Under the pieces are notes generated by a model. That model made no database searches. It was given only the letters and a program-made list of their open reading frames with translations, and had not been told where the DNA came from. The translations under genes and the position numbers were made by a program. Below, in pieces: positions 7,765-16,439 of a DNA stretch of 28,252 nucleotides. Within the stretch, counting starts at the first letter, position 1, and the number at the start of each line of letters is the position of its first letter. The DNA is from CAYSJU01 sp964431495 (GTDB taxonomy: Bacteria > Omnitrophota > Gorgyraeia > Tantalellales > Tantalellaceae), in NCBI GenBank assembly GCA_964431495.1, contig CAYSJU010000027.1, positions 1 through 28,252 on the forward strand. Reading direction: 5' to 3'.

Positions 7765-9161
7765 TGGCTCATTTTAAGCTGGAACATGATAAAGAGATCA
7801 TACTCGATACGGTATCAGAGTTGATAGCTTATCAGGATCAAGACCTCAGGATCATATGGGCGAACAAAGCCGCGTCCGAGTCCATGGGGGTATCACCTGA
7901 AGAACTGTGCGGCCGTCGCTGTTACGAGATCTGGCATAAACGGGATCGCCCCTGTGCGGGCTGCCCGGTGTTAAAGGCCCTCAAGACCGGAAGGCCCCAG
8001 AAAGCGGAAATTTTTTTTCCTGACGGGGGAGTATGGCTTATACGCGGGTATCCCGTGCGGAATAAAAACAATAAAGTAAGCGGGGTCCTGGAAATAAGCG
8101 CGGAGATTACCGAACGTAAAGCGGCTGAGGAGATGTTGAGAGAAAGCGATGAGTTCAGTTCAAGCCTGTTGAACAATTCCCCATATCCAATAATCGTTAT
8201 CAACCCCGACACTTCCGTGAAGTATGTGAATCCCGCGCTGGAAAAGTTGACCGGTTTTTCCTGCGCGGAGATCATCGGGAGAAAGGCCCCGTACCCGTGG
8301 TGGACGAAGGAAACAGAGCGGAAGACGTGGAAAGAACTGGACGCTGCCATGGACAGGGGTGTGGAAAGGCTTGAAGAACTCTTTCAGAAAAAGAACGGGG
8401 AACGGTTCTGGGTCGAGATAACCGCTACATCCGTAAAGAAAAAAGGGGAGCTAAAGTACTACCTTGCGAACTGGGTTGAGATATCCGGGCGCAAAGAGAT
8501 AGAACAGATCAAAAGCAACCTGATACGGAATTTTTCACATTCCGTAAAAACGCCGATCGCCATGGCAAAGATGGCTTGTTACTTGTGCGAAGAGGGGATA
8601 AAGGCCAAAAACGCGGGTAAAATTAAAAAGGCGCAGCGGATGATGCGGGACAATATCGATAAGGCTCACGATGATGTCAACAGTATTTTAGAGGCCGAGA
8701 AGAAGGGGACAATAGCGCTGAAAGAGTGTGTCTCTTTCAGGAAAATAATGGATGAGATAATCGAGGGAACAAAGCATATAGTTGAACACAAAAAGCTCAA
8801 CTTCAAAGTAAGCATCTCAGGGGACGCGGATAAGATCCTGGCGAATGAGAAAGAGATAAAAACGCTGCTGTTCAATATCATAGATAATGCGGTGAAATTC
8901 ACGGACCGTGGGAGTATCGAGCTGTCGGCAAGGGTATGCGGGAAAATGGTAAAAATAAGGGTCAAGGACACTGGCATCGGTATCGAAAAGAAGGACGGGA
9001 TCTTTGATAAATTTTACAAGCATCATAAAACGACTCCGGGGGTGGGGCTCGGTTTGCCGATATGCAAGGAGATCGTCGAAAGATATAAAGGCAGGATCGA
9101 AGTAGAGTCCGAGGGCGCCCAAAAGGGCACTGTTGTCACGATCAGCCTGCCAAAAGCGTGA
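7764..9161 (+). CDS. PAS-PAS sensor histidine kinase
   Basis: The 465-residue protein has no transmembrane segment and should be cytoplasmic. A first PAS domain (about 10-120) carries four cysteines, Cys49, Cys53, Cys64 and Cys67, in a CGRRC...PCAGC arrangement that could bind a metal or Fe-S cluster. A second PAS domain spans about 128-250. The dimerisation and phosphoacceptor region contains FSHSVKTP with His259. The ATPase domain has the N box FNIIDNAVKF (from 370), the G1 box DTGIGI (from 402), the F box IFDKFYKH and the G2 box GVGLGLP. All catalytic boxes are present, so it should be active. The response regulator 48 nt downstream is its likely partner. The signal may be redox state or a small ligand; this is inferred from the PAS cysteines. 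Confidence 0.92.
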   Translation: MAHFKLEHDKEIILDTVSELIAYQDQDLRIIWANKAASESMGVSPEELCGRRCYEIWHKRDRPCAGCPVLKALKTGRPQKAEIFFPDGGVWLIRGYPVRNKNNKVSGVLEISAEITERKAAEEMLRESDEFSSSLLNNSPYPIIVINPDTSVKYVNPALEKLTGFSCAEIIGRKAPYPWWTKETERKTWKELDAAMDRGVERLEELFQKKNGERFWVEITATSVKKKGELKYYLANWVEISGRKEIEQIKSNLIRNFSHSVKTPIAMAKMACYLCEEGIKAKNAGKIKKAQRMMRDNIDKAHDDVNSILEAEKKGTIALKECVSFRKIMDEIIEGTKHIVEHKKLNFKVSISGDADKILANEKEIKTLLFNIIDNAVKFTDRGSIELSARVCGKMVKIRVKDTGIGIEKKDGIFDKFYKHHKTTPGVGLGLPICKEIVERYKGRIEVESEGAQKGTVVTISLPKA

Positions 9162-9209
9162 TATGTTATGTAAAAATGATAACCAGTGACAAAACGGAGG
9201 AGAGCGCCG

Positions 9210-9596
9210 ATGGCTGCAGGGACACGAATGAAACGAGTTTTAATAGTCGAAGATGATACGGACATGCAGGAGATCTACAGGAACATGTTCAATGACCAGG
9301 CAGACAAATACGAGGTGGATATCCTTGGAGATGCTGTTGAAGGTCTTAGAAGGCTGAAAGAGGGGATCTTTGATCTGGTAATCCTGGATATTATTATGGA
9401 ACCTATGCCCGGTGATTCATTTTTTTCTTGCGCAAGAGATGATTCAGCGGTAAGAGACATCCCAATACTCGTGGTCAGTGTCCTGAATCCCGATGACTTG
9501 GAGCATTTCAAGAAAACAGATCATGTGGATTTTCTTCAGAAACCGATCACAAAAGAAGAGCTCTTTACGAAAATAGCCGGATTTTTAAAAGCATGA
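9210..9596 (+). CDS. Single-domain response regulator (CheY-like receiver)
   Basis: The ATG at 9210 is chosen because GGAGGAG (9196-9202) lies 7 nt upstream. An in-frame GTG at 9186 would add eight residues without its own ribosome site. The 128-residue product is one receiver domain: the acidic pocket Glu14-Asp15-Asp16, phosphoacceptor Asp60 in LVILD, the conserved switch position in VVS (Ser90) and Lys111 in LQKP. There is no output domain, so it must act by binding a partner protein or by passing phosphate in a relay. It follows the PAS kinase gene closely and is probably its target. Confidence 0.92.
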   Translation: MAAGTRMKRVLIVEDDTDMQEIYRNMFNDQADKYEVDILGDAVEGLRRLKEGIFDLVILDIIMEPMPGDSFFSCARDDSAVRDIPILVVSVLNPDDLEHFKKTDHVDFLQKPITKEELFTKIAGFLKA

Positions 9597-9624
9597 AACA
9601 GATCAAGAGTGTTTCTTCCCGTTT

Positions 9625-9828
9625 CTATTTAGACTTGCCGAAAGTGGAAACAATAAGTGCTACAAGAAAGCAGGTATTGGCTGCTATGAGGTAACTCACA
9701 GCATTTTTAATATACGGGTACAACAGATTTGCTCCCTTGAGATTTAAAATTACCGCGAATACTATGAAAAGAAATCCTAGGAGCACCAGAGACCCGATAG
9801 CCACATTCATTTTTTGCGGACCTTGCAT
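9625..9828 (-). CDS. Small two-helix membrane protein, function unknown
   Basis: The 67-residue protein on the - strand has two hydrophobic segments (about residues 10-28 and 42-62) joined by a short polar loop, and a basic tail FGKSK. A good ribosome site, GGAGGG (9833-9838 on the opposite strand), precedes the ATG by 4 nt. That makes it more credible than a chance frame. It converges with the response regulator gene (28 nt between stops). I do not recognise the family. Confidence 0.6.
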   Translation of the reverse strand: MQGPQKMNVAIGSLVLLGFLFIVFAVILNLKGANLLYPYIKNAVSYLIAANTCFLVALIVSTFGKSK

Positions 9829-9904
9829 ACTGCCCTCCTTTTTTTTCCATTACCGAAAAGTATACTCTGAATAATCTTTGGTGTCAATTTTCTCTGGCAT
9901 TTTT

Positions 9905-9940
9905 TTCGGAAATCGCGGATGTTCGCCGCCGCTTTCCGAA
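9905..9940. repeat. Intergenic inverted repeat
   Basis: TTCGGAAA (9905-9912) pairs perfectly with TTTCCGAA (9933-9940) across 20 nt, and an inner GCGG/CCGC match (9915-9918, 9926-9929) is possible. No T-run follows on either strand, so it is not a classic terminator. It lies between divergent genes and could be a protein-binding site or part of a dispersed element with the next motif. The rest of the 9829-10026 gap is A/T-rich with no other structure seen. Confidence 0.4.
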
Positions 9941-9941
9941 G

Positions 9942-9955
9942 AAGACACTAATTTT
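9942..9955 (-). repeat. Dispersed motif, copy 1 (inverted relative to copy 2 at 21621)
   Basis: AAGACACTAATTTT is the exact reverse complement of 21621-21634. The similarity extends a further 6-7 bases with one or two changes (CTTCGGA versus TTTGGA). Confidence 0.4.
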
Positions 9956-9967
9956 AGTCCGAATTGC

Positions 9968-9995
9968 TTGAATTTCCGCATTTTTATGCTATTTT
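9968..9995 (+). promoter_or_regulatory. Candidate promoter of the glycosylation operon
   Basis: TTGAAT (9968-9973) and TATTTT (9990-9995) are spaced by 16 bp, each matching consensus at four of six positions. The start would fall about 25 nt before the GT2 start codon. It is the only plausible promoter seen before the long run of overlapping genes. Confidence 0.35.
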
Positions 9996-10026
9996 TAAAT
10001 TATGGCCTAAATTTGGGGAGGGTGTC

Positions 10027-10788
10027 ATGTTAGAGGGGAAAAAGATAATCGTTGTTATGCCTGCGTATAACGCTGAAAAGACGATAGGAAAGACTTATGA
10101 TGATATCCCGAAAGATATTGTAGATGAAGTTCTCGTGACGGATGATCATAGCTCAGATGAAACCATAAAGACCGCAAAGAAATTAGGGCTTCCGGTTTAC
10201 GAACATGAAAGAAATATGGGCTATGGCGCGAATCAAAAGACGTGTTACCAGGAAGCCCTTAAAAGGGGGGCGGATATTGTGGTCATGCTTCATCCAGACT
10301 ATCAATATCCTCCCAAACTAATAACGGCCATGGCCGGGCTTATTACCTCCGGCATGTTTGATGTGGTTTTAGGTTCGAGGGTTTTAGGAGGAATGGCAAT
10401 CAAGGGAGGCATGCCATTTTATAAATATTTATCAAATAGAATGCTTACGTTGGTCGAGAATGTTCTCCTTGGCGAGAAGCTCTCAGAATATCACACCGGA
10501 TACAGGGCGTTTTCAAAGGAAGTCCTGATGAACCTTCCTCTCCTGGAAAATTCTGATGATTTTGTGTTTGATAATCAGATACTTGCTCAGATTATTTATT
10601 TTGGCTACAGGATCGGGGAGATTACAGCTCCTTCACAGTATACGAAAGAATCATCATCAATAGGATTAAAAAGAAGCATGGTATATGGTTTTGGTGTTCT
10701 TTTTACGGCTATAATGTTTGTTCTCCAGAAATTTAAAATAGCCCGGTTTCCGATATTTTTTAAAACCGGGCGAAAGCTTCAATTTTAG
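10027..10788 (+). CDS. GT2 glycosyltransferase, polyprenyl-phosphate hexose synthase (DPM1-like)
   Basis: The start at 10027 follows GGGGAGGG (10014-10021); an upstream in-frame ATG at 9964 lacks a ribosome site. The 253-residue protein has a GT-A fold: VVMPAYN at the N-terminus, Asp39-Asp40 in VTDDHSSDE, HPDYQYPP around Asp91, and HTGYRAFS (156-163). One hydrophobic segment lies near residues 219-234. Relatives of this type move a hexose from a nucleotide sugar to a polyprenyl phosphate on the cytoplasmic side of the membrane. The genes that follow look like GT-C enzymes, which use exactly such lipid-linked donors, so this gene probably supplies them. The sugar (mannose, glucose or other) cannot be read from the sequence. 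Confidence 0.85.
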   Translation: MLEGKKIIVVMPAYNAEKTIGKTYDDIPKDIVDEVLVTDDHSSDETIKTAKKLGLPVYEHERNMGYGANQKTCYQEALKRGADIVVMLHPDYQYPPKLITAMAGLITSGMFDVVLGSRVLGGMAIKGGMPFYKYLSNRMLTLVENVLLGEKLSEYHTGYRAFSKEVLMNLPLLENSDDFVFDNQILAQIIYFGYRIGEITAPSQYTKESSSIGLKRSMVYGFGVLFTAIMFVLQKFKIARFPIFFKTGRKLQF

Positions 10789-10789
10789 G

Positions 10790-12733
10790 ATGGGAATACG
10801 GCACAAAGAAATCCTTCTCAGGCATTCCAGATATTTGGTATGGGGCATAGTCCTGCTCATTGTAGTATTAACAGCAGTGCTCCGGATCCGTTTATTAGAA
10901 GTTCCGCTGGAACGCGATGAAGGCGAATATGCTTATGCCGGGCAACTCATATTGCAGGGCATCCCGCCTTATGCTCAAGCATATAACATGAAAATGCCGG
11001 GAATCTACGCGGTCTATGCATTGATTATGGCGATTTTTGGCCAGACACCCAAAGGTATTCATCTGGGATTATTGGCCGTAAATATTTCGACCATCATTTT
11101 GATGTTTCTGCTTGGGAAGAAACTTTATGATTCTTTTGTCGGAATAATAGCTGCTGCAAGTTTTGCCATTTTATCGCTGGACCCTTCGGTCTTGGGCGTT
11201 TTTGCCAACGCAGAACATTTTGTAATCCTTCCCGTAATAGGTGGATTATTGCTTTTATTGAGAGGCATTGAATCTAACCGCATGAAAGATTTTTTCTGGA
11301 GCGGATTACTTTTCGGAATAGCGTTCATCATAAAACAACATGCCATAGTTTTTATAATTTTTGCGATACTGTATTTTTGTTTTAATTTGTTCAATCGCAA
11401 GACAGATACACTGTTCAACCGCGCATTAAGATGCGGATTATTTTTGAGTGCCATATTGCTGCCATTTACACTAACTGTTCTGGTTCTTTTATTATCCGGG
11501 GTCTTTGATAAATTCTGGTTTTGGACATTCACTTATGCGCGTGAATACGTGTTATCGAATACCCTCAGGTGGGGATTTTTTAAAAAACGAATAATAGACA
11601 CGGTTAGTTTGTCAATTTTGATCTGGGGGTTAGCAGCTGTTGGACTTTTGGCGCCGATATGGAACAGAAAGATACGCCCTCAAAGTTTATTTGTTGCCCC
11701 CTTTTTTGTATTTTCCTTTTTTTCCGTTTGTCTGGGTTTTTATTTCAGGCCACATTATTTTATTTTTCTCCTCCCTTCAGTATCACTATTAGCTGGTATA
11801 GGTATAAGTTCTGTCGGTTGCCTTTTCTCGAGGAAGACTCTACTTTTAAGAAGAGGGGTGCCAATCCTATTGGCCATATTTATTTTTTCCTATACAGTGT
11901 ACCAGCAGAGGCTTTTTTTATTCAGGGTGGATCCAATGCTGGCATCCCGGTTGGTTTATGGCCTTAACCCTTTTCCTGAATCATTGAAGATTGCTGATTA
12001 CATCAAAAAGCACTCCAAAGGAGGAGATCGTATTGCTGTAATAGGATCAGAACCACAGATTTACTTTTACTCTGATAGACATTCGGCTACGGGGTATATC
12101 TACACTTATGCACTGATGGAGGAACATGATTTTGCGTTGAAAATGCAACGGGAGATGATAAAGGAGATCGAGGAGGTCTCTCCGAAATTTATAATTTTTG
12201 TGAATGTACACACATCCTGGCTGGTCAGACCATATTCAAACAAATTAATATTCGATTGGTATGAACAATATGCCAAAAAATATTATGACAGAGTCGGAAT
12301 TGTTGATATTATTTGGCCAAAGTCGACCATTTATTACTGGGGAAAAGAATTTGCCGGGTACGAACCAATTTCTAAATATTGGGTTTCTGTCTATAAGAAA
12401 AAAGAAGAAGGCCCTGAAGAAGGACAGTTAGAGGATGTTGAAGATCCGCTTGAAAAGAGCAGAATCTTAAACAAGATGGGTAAAATACAGGGTAAGGCGG
12501 GGAACCTGGACCAGGCAATTTCGTCTTTTGAGGAAGCCATCCAGCTTGATCCGAATTACGCGGAATCTTACAATGATCTGGGATACGCGTATTATCTGAA
12601 AGGGGACTACGAGCGCGCGGAAGAATATTTCAAGAAAGCGCTTGAAGTTGATCCGGATTATGAGATCGCCAGAAGAAATCTGGAAACTTTACGCAGCACC
12701 GGGGACCGATCGCCAAAAGCTGATGAAATATAG
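10790..12733 (+). CDS. PMT/ArnT-like GT-C glycosyltransferase with C-terminal double-TPR cassette
   Basis: This 647-residue integral membrane protein has about ten hydrophobic segments. Its first extracytoplasmic loop begins PLERDEGEYAYAG, with Asp43-Glu44 as the probable catalytic acid residues of the PMT_2/GT39-GT83 group. Members transfer a sugar from polyprenyl phosphate to an extracytoplasmic acceptor. A soluble region (about 395-540) precedes an acidic linker, and the 78-residue double-TPR cassette (nt 12464-12697) ends the protein. That cassette is unusual for this enzyme family. The start lies one base after the GT2 stop and has only a weak ribosome site, so translation is probably coupled. 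The acceptor is unknown. Confidence 0.82.
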   Translation: MGIRHKEILLRHSRYLVWGIVLLIVVLTAVLRIRLLEVPLERDEGEYAYAGQLILQGIPPYAQAYNMKMPGIYAVYALIMAIFGQTPKGIHLGLLAVNISTIILMFLLGKKLYDSFVGIIAAASFAILSLDPSVLGVFANAEHFVILPVIGGLLLLLRGIESNRMKDFFWSGLLFGIAFIIKQHAIVFIIFAILYFCFNLFNRKTDTLFNRALRCGLFLSAILLPFTLTVLVLLLSGVFDKFWFWTFTYAREYVLSNTLRWGFFKKRIIDTVSLSILIWGLAAVGLLAPIWNRKIRPQSLFVAPFFVFSFFSVCLGFYFRPHYFIFLLPSVSLLAGIGISSVGCLFSRKTLLLRRGVPILLAIFIFSYTVYQQRLFLFRVDPMLASRLVYGLNPFPESLKIADYIKKHSKGGDRIAVIGSEPQIYFYSDRHSATGYIYTYALMEEHDFALKMQREMIKEIEEVSPKFIIFVNVHTSWLVRPYSNKLIFDWYEQYAKKYYDRVGIVDIIWPKSTIYYWGKEFAGYEPISKYWVSVYKKKEEGPEEGQLEDVEDPLEKSRILNKMGKIQGKAGNLDQAISSFEEAIQLDPNYAESYNDLGYAYYLKGDYERAEEYFKKALEVDPDYEIARRNLETLRSTGDRSPKADEI

Positions 12734-12751
12734 AATTGTGAGATTTGACAC

Positions 12752-14713
12752 ATGAAAAGATCATTTATCGTACACCCGATCTTATTTGCGGTATTTCCCG
12801 TTCTTTTTCTCTATTCGCACAATATAGGGAAGCTTCCACCGGGTGCGATGTATTTGCCTGTAGCGATCACGCTTAGTTTTACTATTCTGTCCTGGGTTTT
12901 GCTCGGATTGGCAGTTAAAGATAAAATGAGAGCGGGGTTGATCGTAACGATTTTTTTATTTTTATTTTTCTCCTACGGCCAGTGCTATCAAGCGATAGAC
13001 CAAAAAAGCTTTGATTTTACGGGTGGAAAATTATCCATTGATACAAACATGGTTCTTTTGGCCATCTGGGTGATCATTTTTTCTCTTGGCACCTTTTTTC
13101 TCGTAAAGACCCGCAGGAGCTTGAATCTTCTTACAAGTTTTTTAAATATCGTGTCTGCCGTTCTGATCCTCGCTTCTTTTATCAATATCGGGATATATAA
13201 GAGCAGGACAAAAAGGGCGTTGCGTGATCAAGGCGCGCAGGTGGATATAAGTCGGGAGGGGCGGGATTCACAGAAGGAAAAAGCCGTTTCACCGAATATA
13301 TTTTTGATAGTGGTAGATGCATACGCGGCCGAGGATGTCCTTAAAGAGGTGTATGGATATGACAACAAAGAATTTATCGATTATCTGAGGGGGAAAGGTT
13401 TTTACGTGTTAAACAAATCCACTTCTAATTACTGTCAGACGAGCCTGGCTCTATCAACTTCTTTGAATCTTGCTCATTTCGATAATTTCCTGGATTATGT
13501 CAATATCGAATCAAATAATTTTGATCCGGTAAGACATCTCATAAGATATAACAGTGTATTCAGATTCCTGAAGCAGCTCGGTTATAAAATAGTGGCCTTT
13601 TCGTCAGGATGCAGTGAGACGGAGATAAGAAATGCCGATATCTACATAACTCCCAGATATGTTTTCGATAATTTCCAGAATACACTAATAAACATGACTC
13701 CTGTACCGGCGGTATTGGAGATAATAGGATCTGATAACCAGTATGATCTGCATAGAAAAAGACTTCTTTTTATACTTGATAATCTCGGTGATACCGCTGA
13801 ATTAAACCCGCCTGTTTTTGTGTTCGCCCATATTGAACTTCCGCACCCTCCTTTTGTATTTGGGCCAAACGGGGAAGGGATCGATGCTCCATGGTCAATT
13901 ACGGATTTTGACGCAAACTGGCTCATCAGACCGGGCAGGCTTACCAGGGATGAATATATCAAACAGTACAGAGACCAGCTCATTTTTCTCAATAAAAAAC
14001 TGAAATCTGCCATAGATGAGATATTATCAAGATCAAAAGAGCCCCCTATCATTATTTTGCAGTCAGATCATGGGCCTCGTTCCATGCTGGTCTGGGAAGA
14101 CCCGAATAGGACTTATTTCAAGGAATGCTTTTCGATCTTAAATGCTTATTATCTGCCCGAATACGATTATGTGGATTTATACGATGGTATTACGCCTGTA
14201 AACTCATTTAGATTGCTTTTAAATCTCTATTTTGGGACCAATCTTGAGCTATTAGAAGACAAGGTCTACTTCTCTACAGCAAGGAATCCCTTTAAGTTAA
14301 TAGATGTAACTGATGAAGTTCGTTTAAGTCATGATGAACTTTCCGAGAAAAGATGCATGCCCGGTGAAGATCTGAAGGTGATAGAGAAGAGATCAGAGGA
14401 CAAGGCAAGGCCGCGGCCGGGGACGGAAAAGGCTATTGCCGGAGAAATTGAATCATTGAACATGCTAGGGAAGAGGGAAGGGCTGGCCGGCAATCTTGAC
14501 AGAGCTATTCTGCTGTTCAATAGAGCGTTGGAACTTGACCCGAACAACGCGGAAACCTATAACAATCTTGGCTACGCATATTATTTGAAAGGAGAGCACG
14601 AGCGAGCGATAGGGTATTTCAAGAAAGCGCTTGAAGTTGACCCGGGTCACGAGAAAGCCAGGATTAATATAGAGTCCATGCGGAAGTTAGGGTATGCAGT
14701 CAACGGCAAGTAA
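12752..14713 (+). CDS. Membrane-anchored alkaline-phosphatase/sulfatase-superfamily protein with TPR cassette
   Basis: This 653-residue protein has four or five N-terminal membrane helices (to about residue 150), then an extracytoplasmic hydrolase or transferase domain. IFLIVVDAYA places a metal-binding Asp189, NYCQT contains the candidate nucleophile Thr230, AHIELPHPP has His360 and His365, and LQSDHGPR has Asp439-His440. This is the metal-site pattern of the sulfatase/LTA-synthase/phosphoethanolamine-transferase superfamily. The domain could add or remove a phospho- or sulfo-substituent on the glycan made by its neighbours; this is inferred. The C-terminus carries the 78-residue double-TPR cassette (nt 14453-14686). 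It starts 18 nt after the GT-C gene and overlaps the next gene by 20 bp. Confidence 0.8.
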   Translation: MKRSFIVHPILFAVFPVLFLYSHNIGKLPPGAMYLPVAITLSFTILSWVLLGLAVKDKMRAGLIVTIFLFLFFSYGQCYQAIDQKSFDFTGGKLSIDTNMVLLAIWVIIFSLGTFFLVKTRRSLNLLTSFLNIVSAVLILASFINIGIYKSRTKRALRDQGAQVDISREGRDSQKEKAVSPNIFLIVVDAYAAEDVLKEVYGYDNKEFIDYLRGKGFYVLNKSTSNYCQTSLALSTSLNLAHFDNFLDYVNIESNNFDPVRHLIRYNSVFRFLKQLGYKIVAFSSGCSETEIRNADIYITPRYVFDNFQNTLINMTPVPAVLEIIGSDNQYDLHRKRLLFILDNLGDTAELNPPVFVFAHIELPHPPFVFGPNGEGIDAPWSITDFDANWLIRPGRLTRDEYIKQYRDQLIFLNKKLKSAIDEILSRSKEPPIIILQSDHGPRSMLVWEDPNRTYFKECFSILNAYYLPEYDYVDLYDGITPVNSFRLLLNLYFGTNLELLEDKVYFSTARNPFKLIDVTDEVRLSHDELSEKRCMPGEDLKVIEKRSEDKARPRPGTEKAIAGEIESLNMLGKREGLAGNLDRAILLFNRALELDPNNAETYNNLGYAYYLKGEHERAIGYFKKALEVDPGHEKARINIESMRKLGYAVNGK

Positions 14714-16439
14714 AAATATAATTGTGAATTTCCACGGCGATAAACATTTACTGATAATATATCTTTCTCTGGTCGTTTTTGCGACCGCTGTTGCATTTTT
14801 CCCGACATTATTTAACGGGTTTATAGAATGGGATGATCCGGTTTATGTTACTGAAAATGATGCCGTCTCAAATTTTTCTGCTCAGAACATTAAAAAGGCT
14901 TTTACATGCAGTTTTGGCGGCTGTTATTGTCCGTTAGTGATAATGAGCCATGCCGTAGAATATCGGTTCTTCAAACTCGATCCATTCATATACCACTTGA
15001 CGAATTATCTGTTGCATATTTCAGTGAGCCTGTTAGTATTTTATTTCATTTACCTGCTTTCGTCTAATCTGAACATGGCTTTCATCACTGCCGTTCTGTT
15101 TGGGCTCCATCCGTTGCATGTGGAATCTGTTGCGTGGGTCTCTGAAAGGAAAGATTTATTGTGTGCCTTGTTTTACATGCTCGCTTTAACAGCTTATTTG
15201 ATATATCTCAGGAATAAAAGGAAGAGGTATTATTTTCTCTGTTTTTTGTTTACGGGCTTTTCCCTCTTATCAAAACCAATGGCCGTTACGATGCCTTTCA
15301 TACTCGTCCTCTTGGACTACTTCCTGGGACGGAAAGTGAACAAGACGTTGATCTGTGAGAAACTTCCCATCTTTGCGCTGGTTTTATTATTCGGAGCTGT
15401 GAATCTACATTTCCAGGTATTGTCCGGCGCGACAGGAGTCATTGAGTTGGGTGCGGGTTCGAAGATCTATTTCCTTTCAAAGGCGATCCCTTTTTATTTG
15501 TCCAAGGTTTTTGCTCCGATCAATTTGTCGATAGGATACCCCTACCATGCAGTGGTTTCGAAACATTTTGGGGAGATCAAATATTATATAGCGATCCTGG
15601 TCATACTCGCGGGTTTTGCGGTGTTTTCAAGGAGATATTCCAAAAAGATGATCTTTGGAACCCTCTTTTTTCTCATCACCATAGCTCCCGTTCTTAAGAT
15701 AATACCGGCAGGGGATGATTTTGCCGCTGACAGGTATATGTACTTACCTTCTATCGGCGTTTTTTACGCAGTGTCGGTTATCGCTAATGGAATATTCACT
15801 AGCAGCATCGCAAAGGCCAGGCTAATAAGATCCGCGATGCTCTTTTTGTTCACCATGGCGCTTATCGCCCTTTCAGTTCTGACATGGAAAAGGTGCGGTC
15901 TCTGGAAGGATACCGGAACCCTGTTTTTTGACTATTTGGAGAGATACCCTGATACCCCGTCATTTTATAATAACCTGGGCATGTATTTTTTGAAAGAAGA
16001 CAGGGTTGATAAGGCGATAAAGTATTTTGAAATAGCCGTAATGCTCAATCCGGAATATGGAACGGCCAGGGAAAATCTCGAACGGGTACTTGCGCGTCAG
16101 AAGGAGATCCAGAGTGGAGGGGGGGGGCTGGCGGTGCCACGCGCGGAGAGCGCGAGAGATATAACCCGGGAAGTTGATCTATTGAACGTGCTGGGTGTTG
16201 AGCGAGGAAAATCAGGGAAGATCGATGAGGCCGTCTTTTTATTTAATGAAGCCGTACGGCTTGATCGTGATCACGCGGAATCTTATAACAATCTGGGGTA
16301 CGCGTATTATATGAAGGGTGAATACGAGCGGGCGGAAGAATATTTCAAGAAAACCCTTGAGATCGATCCGAACCATAAGAAAGCCAGGATCAACCTTGAT
16401 TATATTCGCAACGTAAGGGAAAAGGCAGCTGGAGGATGA
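14694..16439 (+). CDS. TMTC-like GT-C membrane glycosyltransferase with TPRs (array copy 1)
   Basis: The 581-residue multi-span membrane protein has a first-loop acidic motif, EWDDPVYV (Asp47-Asp48). Family landmarks follow: YHLTNYLLH, HPLHVESVAW and then SERKDLLC, SLLSKPMAVT, and AADRYMYLPSIG. This is the pattern of bacterial relatives of eukaryotic TMTC O-mannosyltransferases, in which the acidic pair in the first extracytoplasmic loop is catalytic and the TPRs face the same side. One divergent TPR (from about residue 420) is followed by a Gly-rich linker and the 78-residue cassette (nt 16179-16412). It overlaps the preceding gene by 20 bp and the next by 4 bp (ATGA). Copies at 16436 and 19893 are its closest paralogues. 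The sugar donor is probably the lipid-linked hexose from the GT2 gene. Confidence 0.8.
   Translation: MQSTASKNIIVNFHGDKHLLIIYLSLVVFATAVAFFPTLFNGFIEWDDPVYVTENDAVSNFSAQNIKKAFTCSFGGCYCPLVIMSHAVEYRFFKLDPFIYHLTNYLLHISVSLLVFYFIYLLSSNLNMAFITAVLFGLHPLHVESVAWVSERKDLLCALFYMLALTAYLIYLRNKRKRYYFLCFLFTGFSLLSKPMAVTMPFILVLLDYFLGRKVNKTLICEKLPIFALVLLFGAVNLHFQVLSGATGVIELGAGSKIYFLSKAIPFYLSKVFAPINLSIGYPYHAVVSKHFGEIKYYIAILVILAGFAVFSRRYSKKMIFGTLFFLITIAPVLKIIPAGDDFAADRYMYLPSIGVFYAVSVIANGIFTSSIAKARLIRSAMLFLFTMALIALSVLTWKRCGLWKDTGTLFFDYLERYPDTPSFYNNLGMYFLKEDRVDKAIKYFEIAVMLNPEYGTARENLERVLARQKEIQSGGGGLAVPRAESARDITREVDLLNVLGVERGKSGKIDEAVFLFNEAVRLDRDHAESYNNLGYAYYMKGEYERAEEYFKKTLEIDPNHKKARINLDYIRNVREKAAGG

Noticed and set aside
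9595..9615. GAAACA/TGTTTC hairpin after the response regulator gene
   Set aside because: Six weak base pairs and an interrupted T-run; possible terminator but not supported enough to list.
16120..16130. Run of G in the linker of TMTC-like copy 1, as a phase-variation tract
   Set aside because: A nine-base G run encodes part of a Gly linker and the frame continues intact; there is no second sign of slippage such as an alternative downstream frame.
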